Of a DNA stretch of 57,693 nucleotides, positions 26,170-34,882 are shown in pieces. The notes beneath the pieces were generated by a model. It saw only the letters and a program-made list of their open reading frames with translations, was not told where the DNA came from and ran no database searches. A program made the translations under genes and the position numbers. The stretch comes from an uncultured Gammaproteobacteria bacterium (GTDB lineage: Bacteria; Pseudomonadota; Gammaproteobacteria; Ga0077536), in assembly GCA_938082545.1 (NCBI GenBank), contig CALKCL010000020.1:1-57693 (forward strand), read 5' to 3'. Every line of letters starts with the position of its first letter. The first letter of the stretch is position 1.

Positions 26170-26931
26170 TTGCAAGAAAAAAATCGACGGGTCGTATGGA
26201 TTACCGGAGCCAGTAGTGGTATTGGTGCCGCTTTGGCCAAAACATACAGTCTTGATGGAGCTAAATTACTGCTGACTTCAAGGAATAGGGACAGACTAGA
26301 GTTAACTCGCGCAGAACTGGCCTTTCCGGAGCACGCTGAGATTTGTGCTGCAGACGTTACTAATCGGGAAGAAATCTCTACTTTAATTCGGCATTTCGAC
26401 AGTCTAGAGTCGTTTCCTGATACGATTATTTTAAATGCTGGGACTTATAAGCCAATGTCCGTAGGTGATTTTTCGAGTGGCTCAATTAGGGAGATAATGG
26501 ATTTGAATTTCCATAGTGTCGCTCTAGCTTTAGAGTTATTACTACCGAGGCTGAAATCAAGAGGCGCGGGCCATATTGCAGTGGTATCCTCCTTGGCAGC
26601 AGATAAAGGGTTTCCCTTTGCAGGGGCGTATAGTGCCAGCAAGTGCGCCTTGGTGCGCCTGTGCGAATCCCTTCAAGTGGAATTACTAGATTTAGGAATA
26701 TATCTTTCTGTTGTGCAACCAGGCTTTGTGAGCACTCCTTTGACAGCCAAAAATAAATTTCCTATGCCTTTTATGATAGGGGCGGATGATGCAGCTTCTC
26801 TAATATTTAAAAAGCTGCAAAAAAAGCACCTATCTATTCGATTTCCGTGGCAAATGTCTTGGATAATGAGAGTTATAAGCTGCCTGCCTCAGTCTCTTGC
26901 GCTTAAGGTTAATCGTTGGATGGCTAAATGA
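26170..26931 (+). CDS. SDR of the sigma-E/ChrR lipid cluster
   Basis: A 253-residue short-chain dehydrogenase starting at TTG after GAGG. Motifs are TGASSGIG, NAGTYK, the serine in VSSLAAD, and Y-S-A-S-K. The C-terminus ends with a hydrophobic amphipathic tail (MSWIMRVISCLPQSL), suggesting membrane association. SDRs of this kind are often found with CFA-synthase-like, DUF1365 and FAD oxidoreductase genes near RpoE-ChrR. It overlaps the NTF2-like gene by four bases (ATGA). Substrate unknown, probably a lipid. Confidence 0.83.
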   Translation: MQEKNRRVVWITGASSGIGAALAKTYSLDGAKLLLTSRNRDRLELTRAELAFPEHAEICAADVTNREEISTLIRHFDSLESFPDTIILNAGTYKPMSVGDFSSGSIREIMDLNFHSVALALELLLPRLKSRGAGHIAVVSSLAADKGFPFAGAYSASKCALVRLCESLQVELLDLGIYLSVVQPGFVSTPLTAKNKFPMPFMIGADDAASLIFKKLQKKHLSIRFPWQMSWIMRVISCLPQSLALKVNRWMAK

Positions 26932-27386
26932 TCAATGAGCTAATGCGACTGCGCAACTTAGGACGCTACGTAGTCGCATTGGAGTCACTGAACCTTGAGA
27001 ATATTGACGCATTAGTTACTTTGGTGGCGGAAGATGTCGTTTTTTTTGATCCGTTCAATGACACGCAAGGCAAAAGCGCTTTTCACAAAATTTTCTCAGA
27101 TATGCTCCTTAATATGAAAAGTCACGACTTTCATGTAACACAAACAGCAATATCAGCACCCGTCGAGGGAGTTTCGATTGCTTTTTTGAAATGGGAACTA
27201 GATGCCGTTATTAGTAAGTCCTTGGGAGGTAGTTGGCATGTGAAGGGTTGTTCTGAGATCCATTTTTCTCCAGAAGGACTGGTAACCGCTCATATAGACT
27301 TCTGGGATGTGGGCAGAGATTTTTACGAAAGAATTCCTATTCTAGGCTCAATATTGAGGATTATTAGGAAACGATTAGAAAGCTAA
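26928..27386 (+). CDS. NTF2/SnoaL-like small protein
   Basis: The 152-residue protein has the alpha+beta cone pattern of the SnoaL/NTF2 group, with the LVTLVAEDVVFFDPFNDTQGKSAFHKIFSDML segment typical of such proteins. It has no signal peptide. Its start overlaps the SDR stop (ATGA), so the two are coupled. In comparable RpoE-ChrR clusters an NTF2-like protein is a regular companion, but its reaction is unknown. Confidence 0.8.
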   Translation: MINELMRLRNLGRYVVALESLNLENIDALVTLVAEDVVFFDPFNDTQGKSAFHKIFSDMLLNMKSHDFHVTQTAISAPVEGVSIAFLKWELDAVISKSLGGSWHVKGCSEIHFSPEGLVTAHIDFWDVGRDFYERIPILGSILRIIRKRLES

Positions 27387-27436
27387 AAATCTTTTTCGAC
27401 GATTCCAATATATTTAGAATACGATCCCATAAATTT

Positions 27437-28654
27437 TTACATATGTTTAAGGGTAATTTGCACCACATCAGTGCTTTTTTGTTGGAATCCGGTTTCACAG
27501 TAAACGAGGTAGAATTCCCACATTCGTCGGAATGACTCGTCAAAGCCAAGCTCGAGTGCACTGGGCCAATGCTCTAAGAATTGATTGCGCCAAAGCGAGA
27601 GAGTTTTGGCATAGTCGTTCCCAAAAGAAATACTATCGATGATTTGCAGTCCTGACTCTACGAAAGTTGACTCGAGCACTGAATAACTTGGGAGCATACC
27701 CCCAGGGAAAATGTAGCGCTGAATATAGTCAGGAGTGTCGCTATACGAGTCGAAGCGTTCTTCTTCAATAGTTATTACTTGCAGGACTGCGGTACCATTT
27801 GTTGAAAGTAAGCTTTTTAACTTCTGAGCATAAGTATTCCAGTATTCTTTTCCCACTGCTTCAAACATCTCTATCGATACTATGTGGTCGAAACTGCCTT
27901 TAATATCACGATAATCACAGATTTCTATATTGACATTCTCTCTCGTCTTTTCATAATGTAATCTTTTTAGTGCGTAGTCAGTTTGTGCTTGTGAAATTGA
28001 GACGCCTAAAATGCTGGTTTTTGTTTGATTTGCGGCATGCTCGAGGAATCCGCCCCATCCGCAGCCTATCTCGAGCAGTGAGCTACCGGGTTGAACATCC
28101 AGCAAATCGAGTATTCGCTGATACTTGCATTCTTGCGCTTCTTTAAGAGTCACATTTTTCCCCTGAAATAATGCAGAGGAGTAGGTCATAGTCTCGTCCA
28201 ACCAGAGTTTGTAGAAGCTGTTTCCAAGGTCATAATGATACGCAATGTTCTTGCGAGCTTGCTTCTTTGAATTTCTTTTTCCCTTATGACTCTTTATATC
28301 CCTCAATCTGAGTAACTTCCTCCTCCGTTTAGGACCATCAACTTTTTTTTCATTAGTGGCAGCGAAAGAAAGTAGTACTTTAAGATCTGGAGTGCTCCAA
28401 TCTTGGTGGATATAGCTTTCGCCAAAACCTAACGAGCCACGCGTAACAACAGCCCAAAGTGGTTTCCAGTTATGTAGATGCCATACCGCTATAGCGGCGC
28501 GGTCTTTTTCACCTTCAAACTTCCATAATTGGTCTGATGGAGTTTGGATGTGCAGACAACCATATTGAAGATTTCTGAAAAACAACTGTAAGATAAATTT
28601 TAACGGTGTTTCGAAAATGAGAGAGAGGAACAAAAATTTATTTTTTCGGCGCAT
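27437..28654 (-). CDS. Cyclopropane-fatty-acyl-phospholipid synthase family methyltransferase
   Basis: This 405-residue protein has the CFA-synthase layout: an N-terminal lipid-binding part (to about 130), then a SAM-dependent domain with LLEIGCGWGGFLEHAA (motif I), VSIEMFEAVG and the catalytic-region YIFPGGMLPS. It transfers a methylene or methyl group from SAM to an unsaturated phospholipid chain at the inner membrane. In photooxidative stress clusters such enzymes make cyclopropane or methylated/furan fatty acids; the exact product here cannot be assigned. It overlaps DUF1365 by 17 bases. Confidence 0.88.
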   Translation of the reverse strand: MRRKNKFLFLSLIFETPLKFILQLFFRNLQYGCLHIQTPSDQLWKFEGEKDRAAIAVWHLHNWKPLWAVVTRGSLGFGESYIHQDWSTPDLKVLLSFAATNEKKVDGPKRRRKLLRLRDIKSHKGKRNSKKQARKNIAYHYDLGNSFYKLWLDETMTYSSALFQGKNVTLKEAQECKYQRILDLLDVQPGSSLLEIGCGWGGFLEHAANQTKTSILGVSISQAQTDYALKRLHYEKTRENVNIEICDYRDIKGSFDHIVSIEMFEAVGKEYWNTYAQKLKSLLSTNGTAVLQVITIEEERFDSYSDTPDYIQRYIFPGGMLPSYSVLESTFVESGLQIIDSISFGNDYAKTLSLWRNQFLEHWPSALELGFDESFRRMWEFYLVYCETGFQQKSTDVVQITLKHM

Positions 28655-29447
28655 TATTTTTCCTAGAAAACAGTTTGGTTGTGGTTTTTAAATGTTTCAC
28701 AAGCGGGATGCCTTTAGCCCAAATCCGTAAAGCTTCGAAGTGGATCCCCAAAGTTACTTTCCACGTAAGTGCAGGATATTGCGCTATCAGTTTTAGTAAA
28801 TTTCTGATCGTGAAAGACCTGTACTTTCCTGAAAATGTCGCAGTCAGTAATTTAGTATTGTCTTTGAAATAATCTATCTTGAGCCTCAGTTCTTCAGAAG
28901 GTCTGTCTATCTGAAATTGATAATGTCCAGACATATTGAAAAAAGGCGAGACAAATAGGGCTTTTTCACAAGATTGTTGAATAGGTGTCGAATTGTCCAA
29001 CACAGGGCATAGATAATGAATACGTTCTCCAAAAGTGTTGTTAACTTCATATATTATCGCGACTAGAAAATCTATTTTGTCGTAACAATAAATAATAGAG
29101 ATTGGATTAAATACGTACCCTAAAATTCTGGGCATGGCGAGGATTTGGAAGCTGAAAGGACCATTCTTAATACCTTTATGCTCCAAGAAGTCTTCAGCCC
29201 ATGCTTTAAGACTCTCCTCTCCGGCGCCATGGCGCCGATCGTAAAAACTAAACCAAGCAGGCCCATTTCTTTTGAAAATTAGAGAGTTATGATTTCTTGA
29301 CCTTTTTTCATCGAGGTCAATGAGGAAATAAAAAACCGAGTATAAAAATTGGTGCCTAGGAATGGAGTGTCGTTGGTGGAATACTTTGCCGGTATAGATC
29401 CCTGTTGTCATTTTGCCCTGTAGAGAATAGTCCTTGGATACTGACAT
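28638..29447 (-). CDS. DUF1365 family protein
   Basis: A 269-residue protein with the DUF1365 pattern: GIYTGKVFHQRHSIPRHQFLYSVFYF, then LGYVFNPISIIYCYD, and HYQFQIDRPSEELRL. The function of DUF1365 is not established, but it almost always sits between an FAD oxidoreductase and a CFA-synthase-like enzyme, as here. The first ATG (29447) overlaps the stop of the upstream gene by one base; an alternative start is the Met at 29411, where family similarity begins. Likely membrane-lipid modification. Confidence 0.85.
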   Translation of the reverse strand: MSVSKDYSLQGKMTTGIYTGKVFHQRHSIPRHQFLYSVFYFLIDLDEKRSRNHNSLIFKRNGPAWFSFYDRRHGAGEESLKAWAEDFLEHKGIKNGPFSFQILAMPRILGYVFNPISIIYCYDKIDFLVAIIYEVNNTFGERIHYLCPVLDNSTPIQQSCEKALFVSPFFNMSGHYQFQIDRPSEELRLKIDYFKDNTKLLTATFSGKYRSFTIRNLLKLIAQYPALTWKVTLGIHFEALRIWAKGIPLVKHLKTTTKLFSRKNNAPKK

Positions 29448-30778
29448 TAGTCATAGCTCGAAGGTAAGCGGTTATATCCTGCGTGTTCCCAGGGCGGAGG
29501 ACTACCAAGTTGGCCTGCTACCCACAAACCCGATTGAATACCATCTTCATGAAAGCCGTGTCCCAAATAGCTGCCGCAGTACCAAGTTCGGTGAGAGCCT
29601 TGCAAGCTTATAGAAAGGGATTGAGCAGAATCTGTTTTAGTATTGAATATCGGATGTTTGTAGCTATATTCGCCATAGGTATGGCTACTTTTAGGAGGAG
29701 TCTCAGGGTTTAAGGTCACAAAAATATCTTTAGTAGTCGGTAAGTGTTGGAGATTATTCATCCAGTAAGTTATGCACACTCCGGATGGGGCTCCAAGCTT
29801 ATGACCTCGCATATAGTTCCAGCTTGCCCAAGCTTTTTTCGAGTGTGGCATTAAAGCTGCATCAGTATGTAAGCAGGCCACGTTATTACTATATTTAAAG
29901 AAGGATAACACTTTTCTCTCTAGTGCGGTCGGATCTTTTAACAAGGCAAGAGCTTCATCTGCATGTGTTGCCATCACGATTTCGTCGAACTCGTATACGT
30001 TGCCCCGGTTGTCATGACAGTAAGCTGCATTGGCCTCACGTCTAACTTCAGTAATATGACATTCTTTATAAGCCTTAATCTGACTGTCTTTCAAAAGTAG
30101 ACGAACATATTGTTTGCTTCCGCCAGCGACTGTCCTCCACTGTGGTCTATCGTGCAGTCTCAGTAGACCATGATTCTCAAAGAAGCGAAGGAAGGCACCG
30201 GATGGGTAGGCAAGAATATCTGAATCGGCGGTAGACCAAATAGCTGATGCCATGGGAAGTAGATGGTCTTCTTTAAATGTTTGTGAGTAATTTTCTCGAT
30301 CTAGTAGTTGTCCAATCGTCAAACCAGAAAGATCCTCGCTCATATAGCGATGTGCATTTTTATAAAAGCGTTGAATACCTTTCAACATCCGCCAAAACCG
30401 TGGATTCACTATGTTCTTTGGTTGAGCTAACAATCCACTGAAGCCTGAACCAGAGTATTCGAAGTGGCCATCATCGAGTGATGCGGAAAATGACATGTCA
30501 CTGGCGCAGGTATTTACAGATAGGGAATCAAATAGGTTGACTAAATGAGGGTAATTGACATCATTATAGACAATGAAGCCCGTGTCCACATTAAAACCTT
30601 CGCCTTGAAGGTCTATCCGGACGGTGTTTGCATGACCACCGAAGTAGATATTTTTATCAAACAGAGTGACGTCATGGCGTTTACTCAAGGCCCAGGCAGC
30701 AGATAAACCTGCTATACCAGAACCGACAACGCCTATTCTCCGTCGTTGGGATTTACTATTTTTTATATTAGAACTCAC
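29447..30778 (-). CDS. FAD-dependent amine-oxidase-type oxidoreductase
   Basis: The protein (about 443 residues from the GTG at 30778) has an N-terminal Rossmann GVVGSGIAGLSAAWALSKR and YFGGHANTVRIDLQGEGFNVDTGF, typical of NAD(P)-binding Rossmann/amine-oxidase-like flavoproteins. It ends with CGSYLGHGFHEDGIQSG, a conserved flavin-site segment. It is the first gene of a three-gene operon with DUF1365 and CFA synthase. I chose 30778 because a candidate sigma-E promoter overlaps the more upstream in-frame TTG at 30838; the ribosome-binding site is weak either way. It may introduce unsaturation or oxygen into a lipid; that is inference. Confidence 0.82.
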   Translation of the reverse strand: MSSNIKNSKSQRRRIGVVGSGIAGLSAAWALSKRHDVTLFDKNIYFGGHANTVRIDLQGEGFNVDTGFIVYNDVNYPHLVNLFDSLSVNTCASDMSFSASLDDGHFEYSGSGFSGLLAQPKNIVNPRFWRMLKGIQRFYKNAHRYMSEDLSGLTIGQLLDRENYSQTFKEDHLLPMASAIWSTADSDILAYPSGAFLRFFENHGLLRLHDRPQWRTVAGGSKQYVRLLLKDSQIKAYKECHITEVRREANAAYCHDNRGNVYEFDEIVMATHADEALALLKDPTALERKVLSFFKYSNNVACLHTDAALMPHSKKAWASWNYMRGHKLGAPSGVCITYWMNNLQHLPTTKDIFVTLNPETPPKSSHTYGEYSYKHPIFNTKTDSAQSLSISLQGSHRTWYCGSYLGHGFHEDGIQSGLWVAGQLGSPPPWEHAGYNRLPSSYD

Positions 30779-30796
30779 AAATTTTAGCCTAAGTTT

Positions 30797-30825
30797 GTTT
30801 ACGAACAGCCATGATCTAAGGATCA
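30797..30825 (-). promoter_or_regulatory. Candidate sigma-E promoter for the FAD/DUF1365/CFA operon
   Basis: Minus strand: TGATCC (30825-30820), an 18-base spacer and TAAAC (30801-30797). This is close to the RpoE promoter pattern known from Rhodobacter (TGATCC-N18-TAAGA). Its -35 box overlaps that of the plus-strand promoter. Confidence 0.55.
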
Positions 30826-30840
30826 AAGGCGAGAACAAGA
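30812..30840 (+). promoter_or_regulatory. Candidate sigma-E promoter for the sigma/ChrR operon
   Basis: Plus strand: TGATCT (30812-30817), an 18-base spacer and CAAGA (30836-30840), giving a leader of roughly 70 bases to the sigma gene at 30919. It would allow self-activation, as known for rpoE-chrR. The palindrome TGATC-TAAG-GATCA (30812-30825) supplies both -35 boxes. Confidence 0.5.
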
Positions 30841-30918
30841 GAAGAGTGAACCGGTTATCGGTCTCTGCCGTATTAACTCATATTAGTTATACTAAGCAAC
30901 AGGACATTAATAGACATA

Positions 30919-31518
30919 GTGAATATTTTGAAATTTGCCTCTTCTAACAGGACTGATACGAGTGAAGCTAGAAAGCGAGAAACAGCTCTGCTGGTGCGCG
31001 TCCGCGACGACGGCGACGAGGCTGCTTTCGCCGAGTTTTTTTCGATATTCACACCCAAGCTTGTAGCTTGGGCTATTGGTCGTGGTTGCGCCTCTGGTGA
31101 AGCCGATAGCGTCGTGCAAGATGTCATGATGACTGCTTGGACCAGAGCGAAGTCTTTTGATTCTAACAAAGCATCAGCACGCACATGGATGTACACGTTA
31201 GTTAGAAATAGGATGATTGACCTTTATCGTGCTAATAAGAGACGACGCAGTGCTTATGACGAGGCGGCTGATATCGGTAATATTGTTGATGTTACGGAGC
31301 CTGAGAAAGTTCAGTCAGATGTGGTGAGGTCTGAGATATATGAAATGTTACAGCTCCTGCCTGAGGAGCAAAGGCAGGCAATGTATAAGGTTTATTTTCT
31401 AGGCAAGTCCCATAGGGAAATTGCTGAAGAGCTATCTTTGCCTATAGGAACTGTTAAATCACGAACTAGACTAGGTTTTCAAAAGCTTCGTAAAGTTCTA
31501 GCGGAGCATACATCATGA
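30919..31518 (+). CDS. rpoE: ECF sigma factor, RpoE/ChrR type (ECF11-like)
   Basis: A 199-residue ECF sigma factor: region 2 with DEAAFAEFFSIFTPKLVAW and SARTWMYTLVRNRMIDLYR, and region 4 with LPEEQRQAMYKVYFLGKSHREIAEELSLPIGTVKSR. It is directly followed by its anti-sigma gene (four-base overlap). The partner's ChrR features identify this as the singlet-oxygen-responsive type known from Rhodobacter and Vibrio. It begins at GTG, with only a weak upstream AGGA. Likely targets in this window are its own operon and the divergent lipid operon. Confidence 0.88.
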   Translation: MNILKFASSNRTDTSEARKRETALLVRVRDDGDEAAFAEFFSIFTPKLVAWAIGRGCASGEADSVVQDVMMTAWTRAKSFDSNKASARTWMYTLVRNRMIDLYRANKRRRSAYDEAADIGNIVDVTEPEKVQSDVVRSEIYEMLQLLPEEQRQAMYKVYFLGKSHREIAEELSLPIGTVKSRTRLGFQKLRKVLAEHTS

Positions 31519-32165
31519 TTCATCATCATCCGAGCGACTCATGGCTGCTCGACTATGCCTGCGGAAATGGCTTGTCGTTGTTTCAAGAAGTTCTGAAGGC
31601 ACACGTCGGTGTATGCAGTACCTGTCGACGCACTGTTTTGGAGGCGGAGGAGTTAGGTGGCGAGCTTCTTGGCTTGGCAGGACCATCTGATCGATCTTTA
31701 GAGAGGGCTCCTAGATCGAACGAATGGGAGCAATCATCGAATGACGATATGCAACCCTCGTTTGCAGAAAACGTGGGTGAAATAGCTGATTTGGAACAGT
31801 TTGTCAGCACTTTTCTAGACAAAGGGTTAAATGCTCTGCCATGGAAGACGCTTGGAGAAGGCTTGAAATTATGTCGGCTTGAAAAAAGTGGCGATACACA
31901 GATGTGGATGCTTAGAGGTCAGCCTGGTTTGATATTGCCGACACACAGCCATCGAGGAGGCGAGTTAACCTTAGTACTGAAGGGATCCTATTTTTGTGGA
32001 TCTCAGATTTTTTCTGCAGGAGATATCGAAGAGGCGGATGAGCATCTAGAGCATCAGCCGGTAGTCACCAAGCAGGGCGAGTGTATTTGTTTGGTGGTGA
32101 CGGAAGGACGTCTAAAATTTAAGCAAGTGGTCCCCAGAATTCTTCAGAAATTTATTGGTATTTAG
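31515..32165 (+). CDS. chrR: ChrR-type anti-sigma factor with cupin domain
   Basis: The 216-residue protein has an N-terminal zinc anti-sigma domain (H3-5 region, then HVGVCSTC around residue 31-38, the HxxxCxxC site) and a C-terminal cupin with HSHRGGE and later EEADEHLEH metal ligands. It matches ChrR, which holds the ECF sigma factor inactive until singlet oxygen or organic peroxides trigger release. The four-base overlap with the sigma gene keeps the two equimolar. It is the last gene of the operon. Confidence 0.88.
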   Translation: MIHHHPSDSWLLDYACGNGLSLFQEVLKAHVGVCSTCRRTVLEAEELGGELLGLAGPSDRSLERAPRSNEWEQSSNDDMQPSFAENVGEIADLEQFVSTFLDKGLNALPWKTLGEGLKLCRLEKSGDTQMWMLRGQPGLILPTHSHRGGELTLVLKGSYFCGSQIFSAGDIEEADEHLEHQPVVTKQGECICLVVTEGRLKFKQVVPRILQKFIGI

Positions 32166-32194
32166 AAGCATTCATTTCTTCTTTGTGGTGAGGT

Positions 32195-33182
32195 CTAACC
32201 TTTCTTATTATCGTGAAGAATACTATAACCGCTAGACATCTGTTTGCGTTGGATATTTTCTAATCCTGCTTCCAGGAAAAAACTACGGTACTCGCTCTCT
32301 GTATAAGCCTGCCCGTTAGGGTACACATTTAAAAACATTACATTGACAGCGACAGCTTCTGTTGGTGATAAGCGGGAGTCATCTAGCATCTTTCCCAGCA
32401 TCAATATTTCGCCATTCGGGTTAAGGGCTTTTGTGATATTTTGCATGGTGCTTCGAGCATCTTCTGGGCTCACCACCTAGAGAACGGAACGAAGGACGAT
32501 GGCGTCGAAAGTAGAGGTTGGTTGAGAAGAGGCGGGATCAATTTCTAGGGTCTCTATAGTTTCCGCTAGATCTTCTGACTCTATACATTCTTTAGTAATA
32601 GGGACTACATTTCCAAACTCTCCCACTGTTAGTCTTATCTTAGGACAAAGCTTCCAAAATGCGATTGCTAGGCCACCCGAGCCCCCTCCGGCATCGAGTA
32701 AAGTCTGGAACCAGCTCATATCAAACTCTTTGTGCAATCGCCTTGCCGAGGCGCTAGCACCGGCATCCAACTCCGTAACGAAAGATCGCAGTTCGACATG
32801 TATCATTTTAGAGAAATTGTGCTCTACTATTGGAGACTCTTGCCTTATCGAGTCTGCAGTATGCATGGTGGCCGACCACAGGTCAGAGTAAGCACTATGC
32901 ATGCTGTCAATGTATCGCTTTTTCCCTTTGATTAAAAATTCTTTAGCTTCCTCCGTATTATAGAAGAGGAGCTTCCTCTACGGTTAATAAATTAGCGGAT
33001 ACTAGCGCATATAACAAAGGTCTTAGTTTTAGAGGTTGGACATTTAGCTTTTCTGCAGTGGCATCAATTGTGATGCCCGAATGGCCTACAGCCGTAAATA
33101 TCTCTAACTGCATTCCTGCCATCATCGAGAGAGTGGGATATACATTAGCTAAGTGCGAATTTATTACAGTCTGTATTAACAA
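32195..33182 (-). pseudogene. SAM-dependent O-methyltransferase family, frameshift plus stop
   Basis: Three fragments in order form one methyltransferase of about 325 residues. The first (from a TTG at 33182) has the dimerisation part NVYPTLSMMAGMQLEIFTAVG and stops at 32958. One frame over, the sequence continues FYNTEEAKEFLIKGK then MHSAYSDLW, DAGGGSGGLAIAF (SAM motif I), to a TAG at 32477-32479. In the same frame it resumes VVSPEDARSTM to the end. So one frameshift near 32960-32980 and one in-frame TAG disable it. Two independent lesions make a sequence error less likely than for the other broken genes. Confidence 0.8.
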
Positions 33183-33491
33183 TTAATTTTTGGTTGACAT
33201 GAATAGGTAGCCCTCTATTTTGCTGTAGTTAAATGAGTGATAGTAATTTGTTTTCATAAAAACTTAAGAAACAATCGACACCCTCATCTTCGAAAAGAGC
33301 TGTCGACTTTTAGACCTTGCTGATTTTTTGATTGTTATAACTAGTTTCTTCCAGAGGTTAGGTCAGTGTCATCAAAATGTCACAAAACATAATTATGTTG
33401 TTCTGGTCGCTATAACAGTTTTGAGAAAATAAGATTCTAGAAAAACAAGACGTAGCAACATAAAAAAGCTATTGAATTAAAACATGGAGAA
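33183..33491. other. Upstream region of the porin gene
   Basis: This 309-base gap has no gene. It contains a Pho box at 33366-33387 ahead of the porin, and otherwise AT-rich sequence. Nothing else is recognised. Confidence 0.5.
33366..33387 (+). promoter_or_regulatory. Pho box (PhoB binding site)
   Basis: Two 11-base direct repeats, GTGTCAT-CAAA and ATGTCAC-AAAA, closely match the PhoB consensus (CTGTCAT-A-rich-CTGTCAC). They lie 104 bases before the porin start. A TATAAC box at about 33410 could be the -10. Confidence 0.7.
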
Positions 33492-34757
33492 ATGACAGTG
33501 AGTCTGACTAGTAAGAGTAGTTCGTTTTTAGTAGTTGCAGGTTTTACCTTCTTATGCGCTCTTTCATTGTCAGTCAATGCTTCTAATGAGGCCCTGACTG
33601 ATTTGCTAAAAGTACTAATGGAAAGAGGAACTATCACTTCAGAGGAATATTTGGCACTAAAAAGCGCCGCACATGCAGATGCCGAGAAAGTATCTTTTAT
33701 AACCCCTGAGAAGGTTATGGTGGTTGAGAAAAAGCTTAGTGCCCTTGAGAGTACAACTAAAAAATCACTTGGGAAAATCAAGTGGGCTGAAAAAATTAAG
33801 GTCGAAGGTGACATCAGAACGCGCTATCAGTTTGAAGACAGCACTGGAAGCGAAGAGAGAAGTAGAGGTCGAATTCGTTATCGCTTAGGAGTTATTGCTA
33901 AGCCGATCAGTAACTGGCAAGTAGGAGCAGGACTCGCTTCAGGTGGAAGCGATCCCCGCTCAACCAATCAAACTATGCAAGATGCCTTCTCTACTAAAAA
34001 TATCAACTTAGATTATGCTTATGCTCAATACACCCATGGTAACACGGGCTTAAAAGCCGTTGCTGGTAAGTTCAAGCGTAAAGCCTATCTTTGGGCTCCT
34101 ACTGATGTAATGTGGGATGGGGATATCAACCCTGAAGGTGTCGCGGTTAGCTTTGCTCCTAAGAAAGGACCTCTGTGGTTAAATGTCGGTATCCTTGTTT
34201 TAGAAGAGAACAAAAGTGCCACAAAGCACGACTCACATATGGGTTATGGGCAACTTGGGCTAAAATTCAAATCGGGTAATATGTTTGGTAAGCTCTCAGG
34301 CACTATCTATACATTCGGTCAAATGAAAACAGCTGGCTCGGATGCTTATACTGGTGCAGGTGGGACCAATACTGATAACAACCTTGGTTCATTCAACTTG
34401 GCGGGGGAAATAGGTACAAAAGTCGGCGCGGGCAAGTTTAGTGTTGTTGGCGAGTACATTAACAACTACGAAACCAACGCAGCAGAAGATACTGCTTATA
34501 TCGTTGGTTTCAAGTACAAAGTCGGCAAGTGGAAGATGAAATACTTGTATGCCGATATTGAACACAACGCAGTTCCAGATTTTTTGCCAGACTCAGACCG
34601 TTTTGGTGGAGATACTGGTATTAAGGGACATGAAGTTGCGTTGGGATACGCGATTAACAAAAAGGTATCGGTTGGGATTGATTACTATGCGACTGAAGAT
34701 TCAGTGACGAAGAAAGCTCAAGATCTTTTCCAGCTAGACTTGACGGTTAAATTCTAA
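33492..34757 (+). CDS. Putative phosphate-responsive outer-membrane porin
   Basis: A 421-residue exported beta-barrel candidate. A signal peptide ends near NASNEA. A short alpha-helical segment (LTDLLKVLMERGTITSEEYLALK) and a coiled stretch (VEKKLSALESTTKKSLGK) follow, then alternating barrel strands (IRTRYQFEDS, GRIRYRLGVIAK) and a terminal aromatic F. This N-terminal arrangement is typical of the 'putative porin' family, several of which respond to phosphate. The Pho box upstream suggests PhoB activation in phosphate limitation. The anion selectivity is inference. Terminator at 34791. Confidence 0.85.
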   Translation: MTVSLTSKSSSFLVVAGFTFLCALSLSVNASNEALTDLLKVLMERGTITSEEYLALKSAAHADAEKVSFITPEKVMVVEKKLSALESTTKKSLGKIKWAEKIKVEGDIRTRYQFEDSTGSEERSRGRIRYRLGVIAKPISNWQVGAGLASGGSDPRSTNQTMQDAFSTKNINLDYAYAQYTHGNTGLKAVAGKFKRKAYLWAPTDVMWDGDINPEGVAVSFAPKKGPLWLNVGILVLEENKSATKHDSHMGYGQLGLKFKSGNMFGKLSGTIYTFGQMKTAGSDAYTGAGGTNTDNNLGSFNLAGEIGTKVGAGKFSVVGEYINNYETNAAEDTAYIVGFKYKVGKWKMKYLYADIEHNAVPDFLPDSDRFGGDTGIKGHEVALGYAINKKVSVGIDYYATEDSVTKKAQDLFQLDLTVKF

Positions 34758-34790
34758 ATAAATATTTGGACTATTTGCTTGCTGAAAGCC

Positions 34791-34817
34791 CTGGTAGATT
34801 TTTCTACTGGTTTTTTT
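34791..34817 (+). terminator. Rho-independent terminator of the porin gene
   Basis: An eight-pair stem with two G-U pairs (34791-34798 with 34803-34810), a four-base loop and seven T residues follow the porin stop by 33 bases. Confidence 0.75.
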
Positions 34818-34882
34818 GTATGTGTGATAGGTCAGATATATTGTGAATCTGTCCTATTGTGAGTTATAAAAAGAATCCATTT

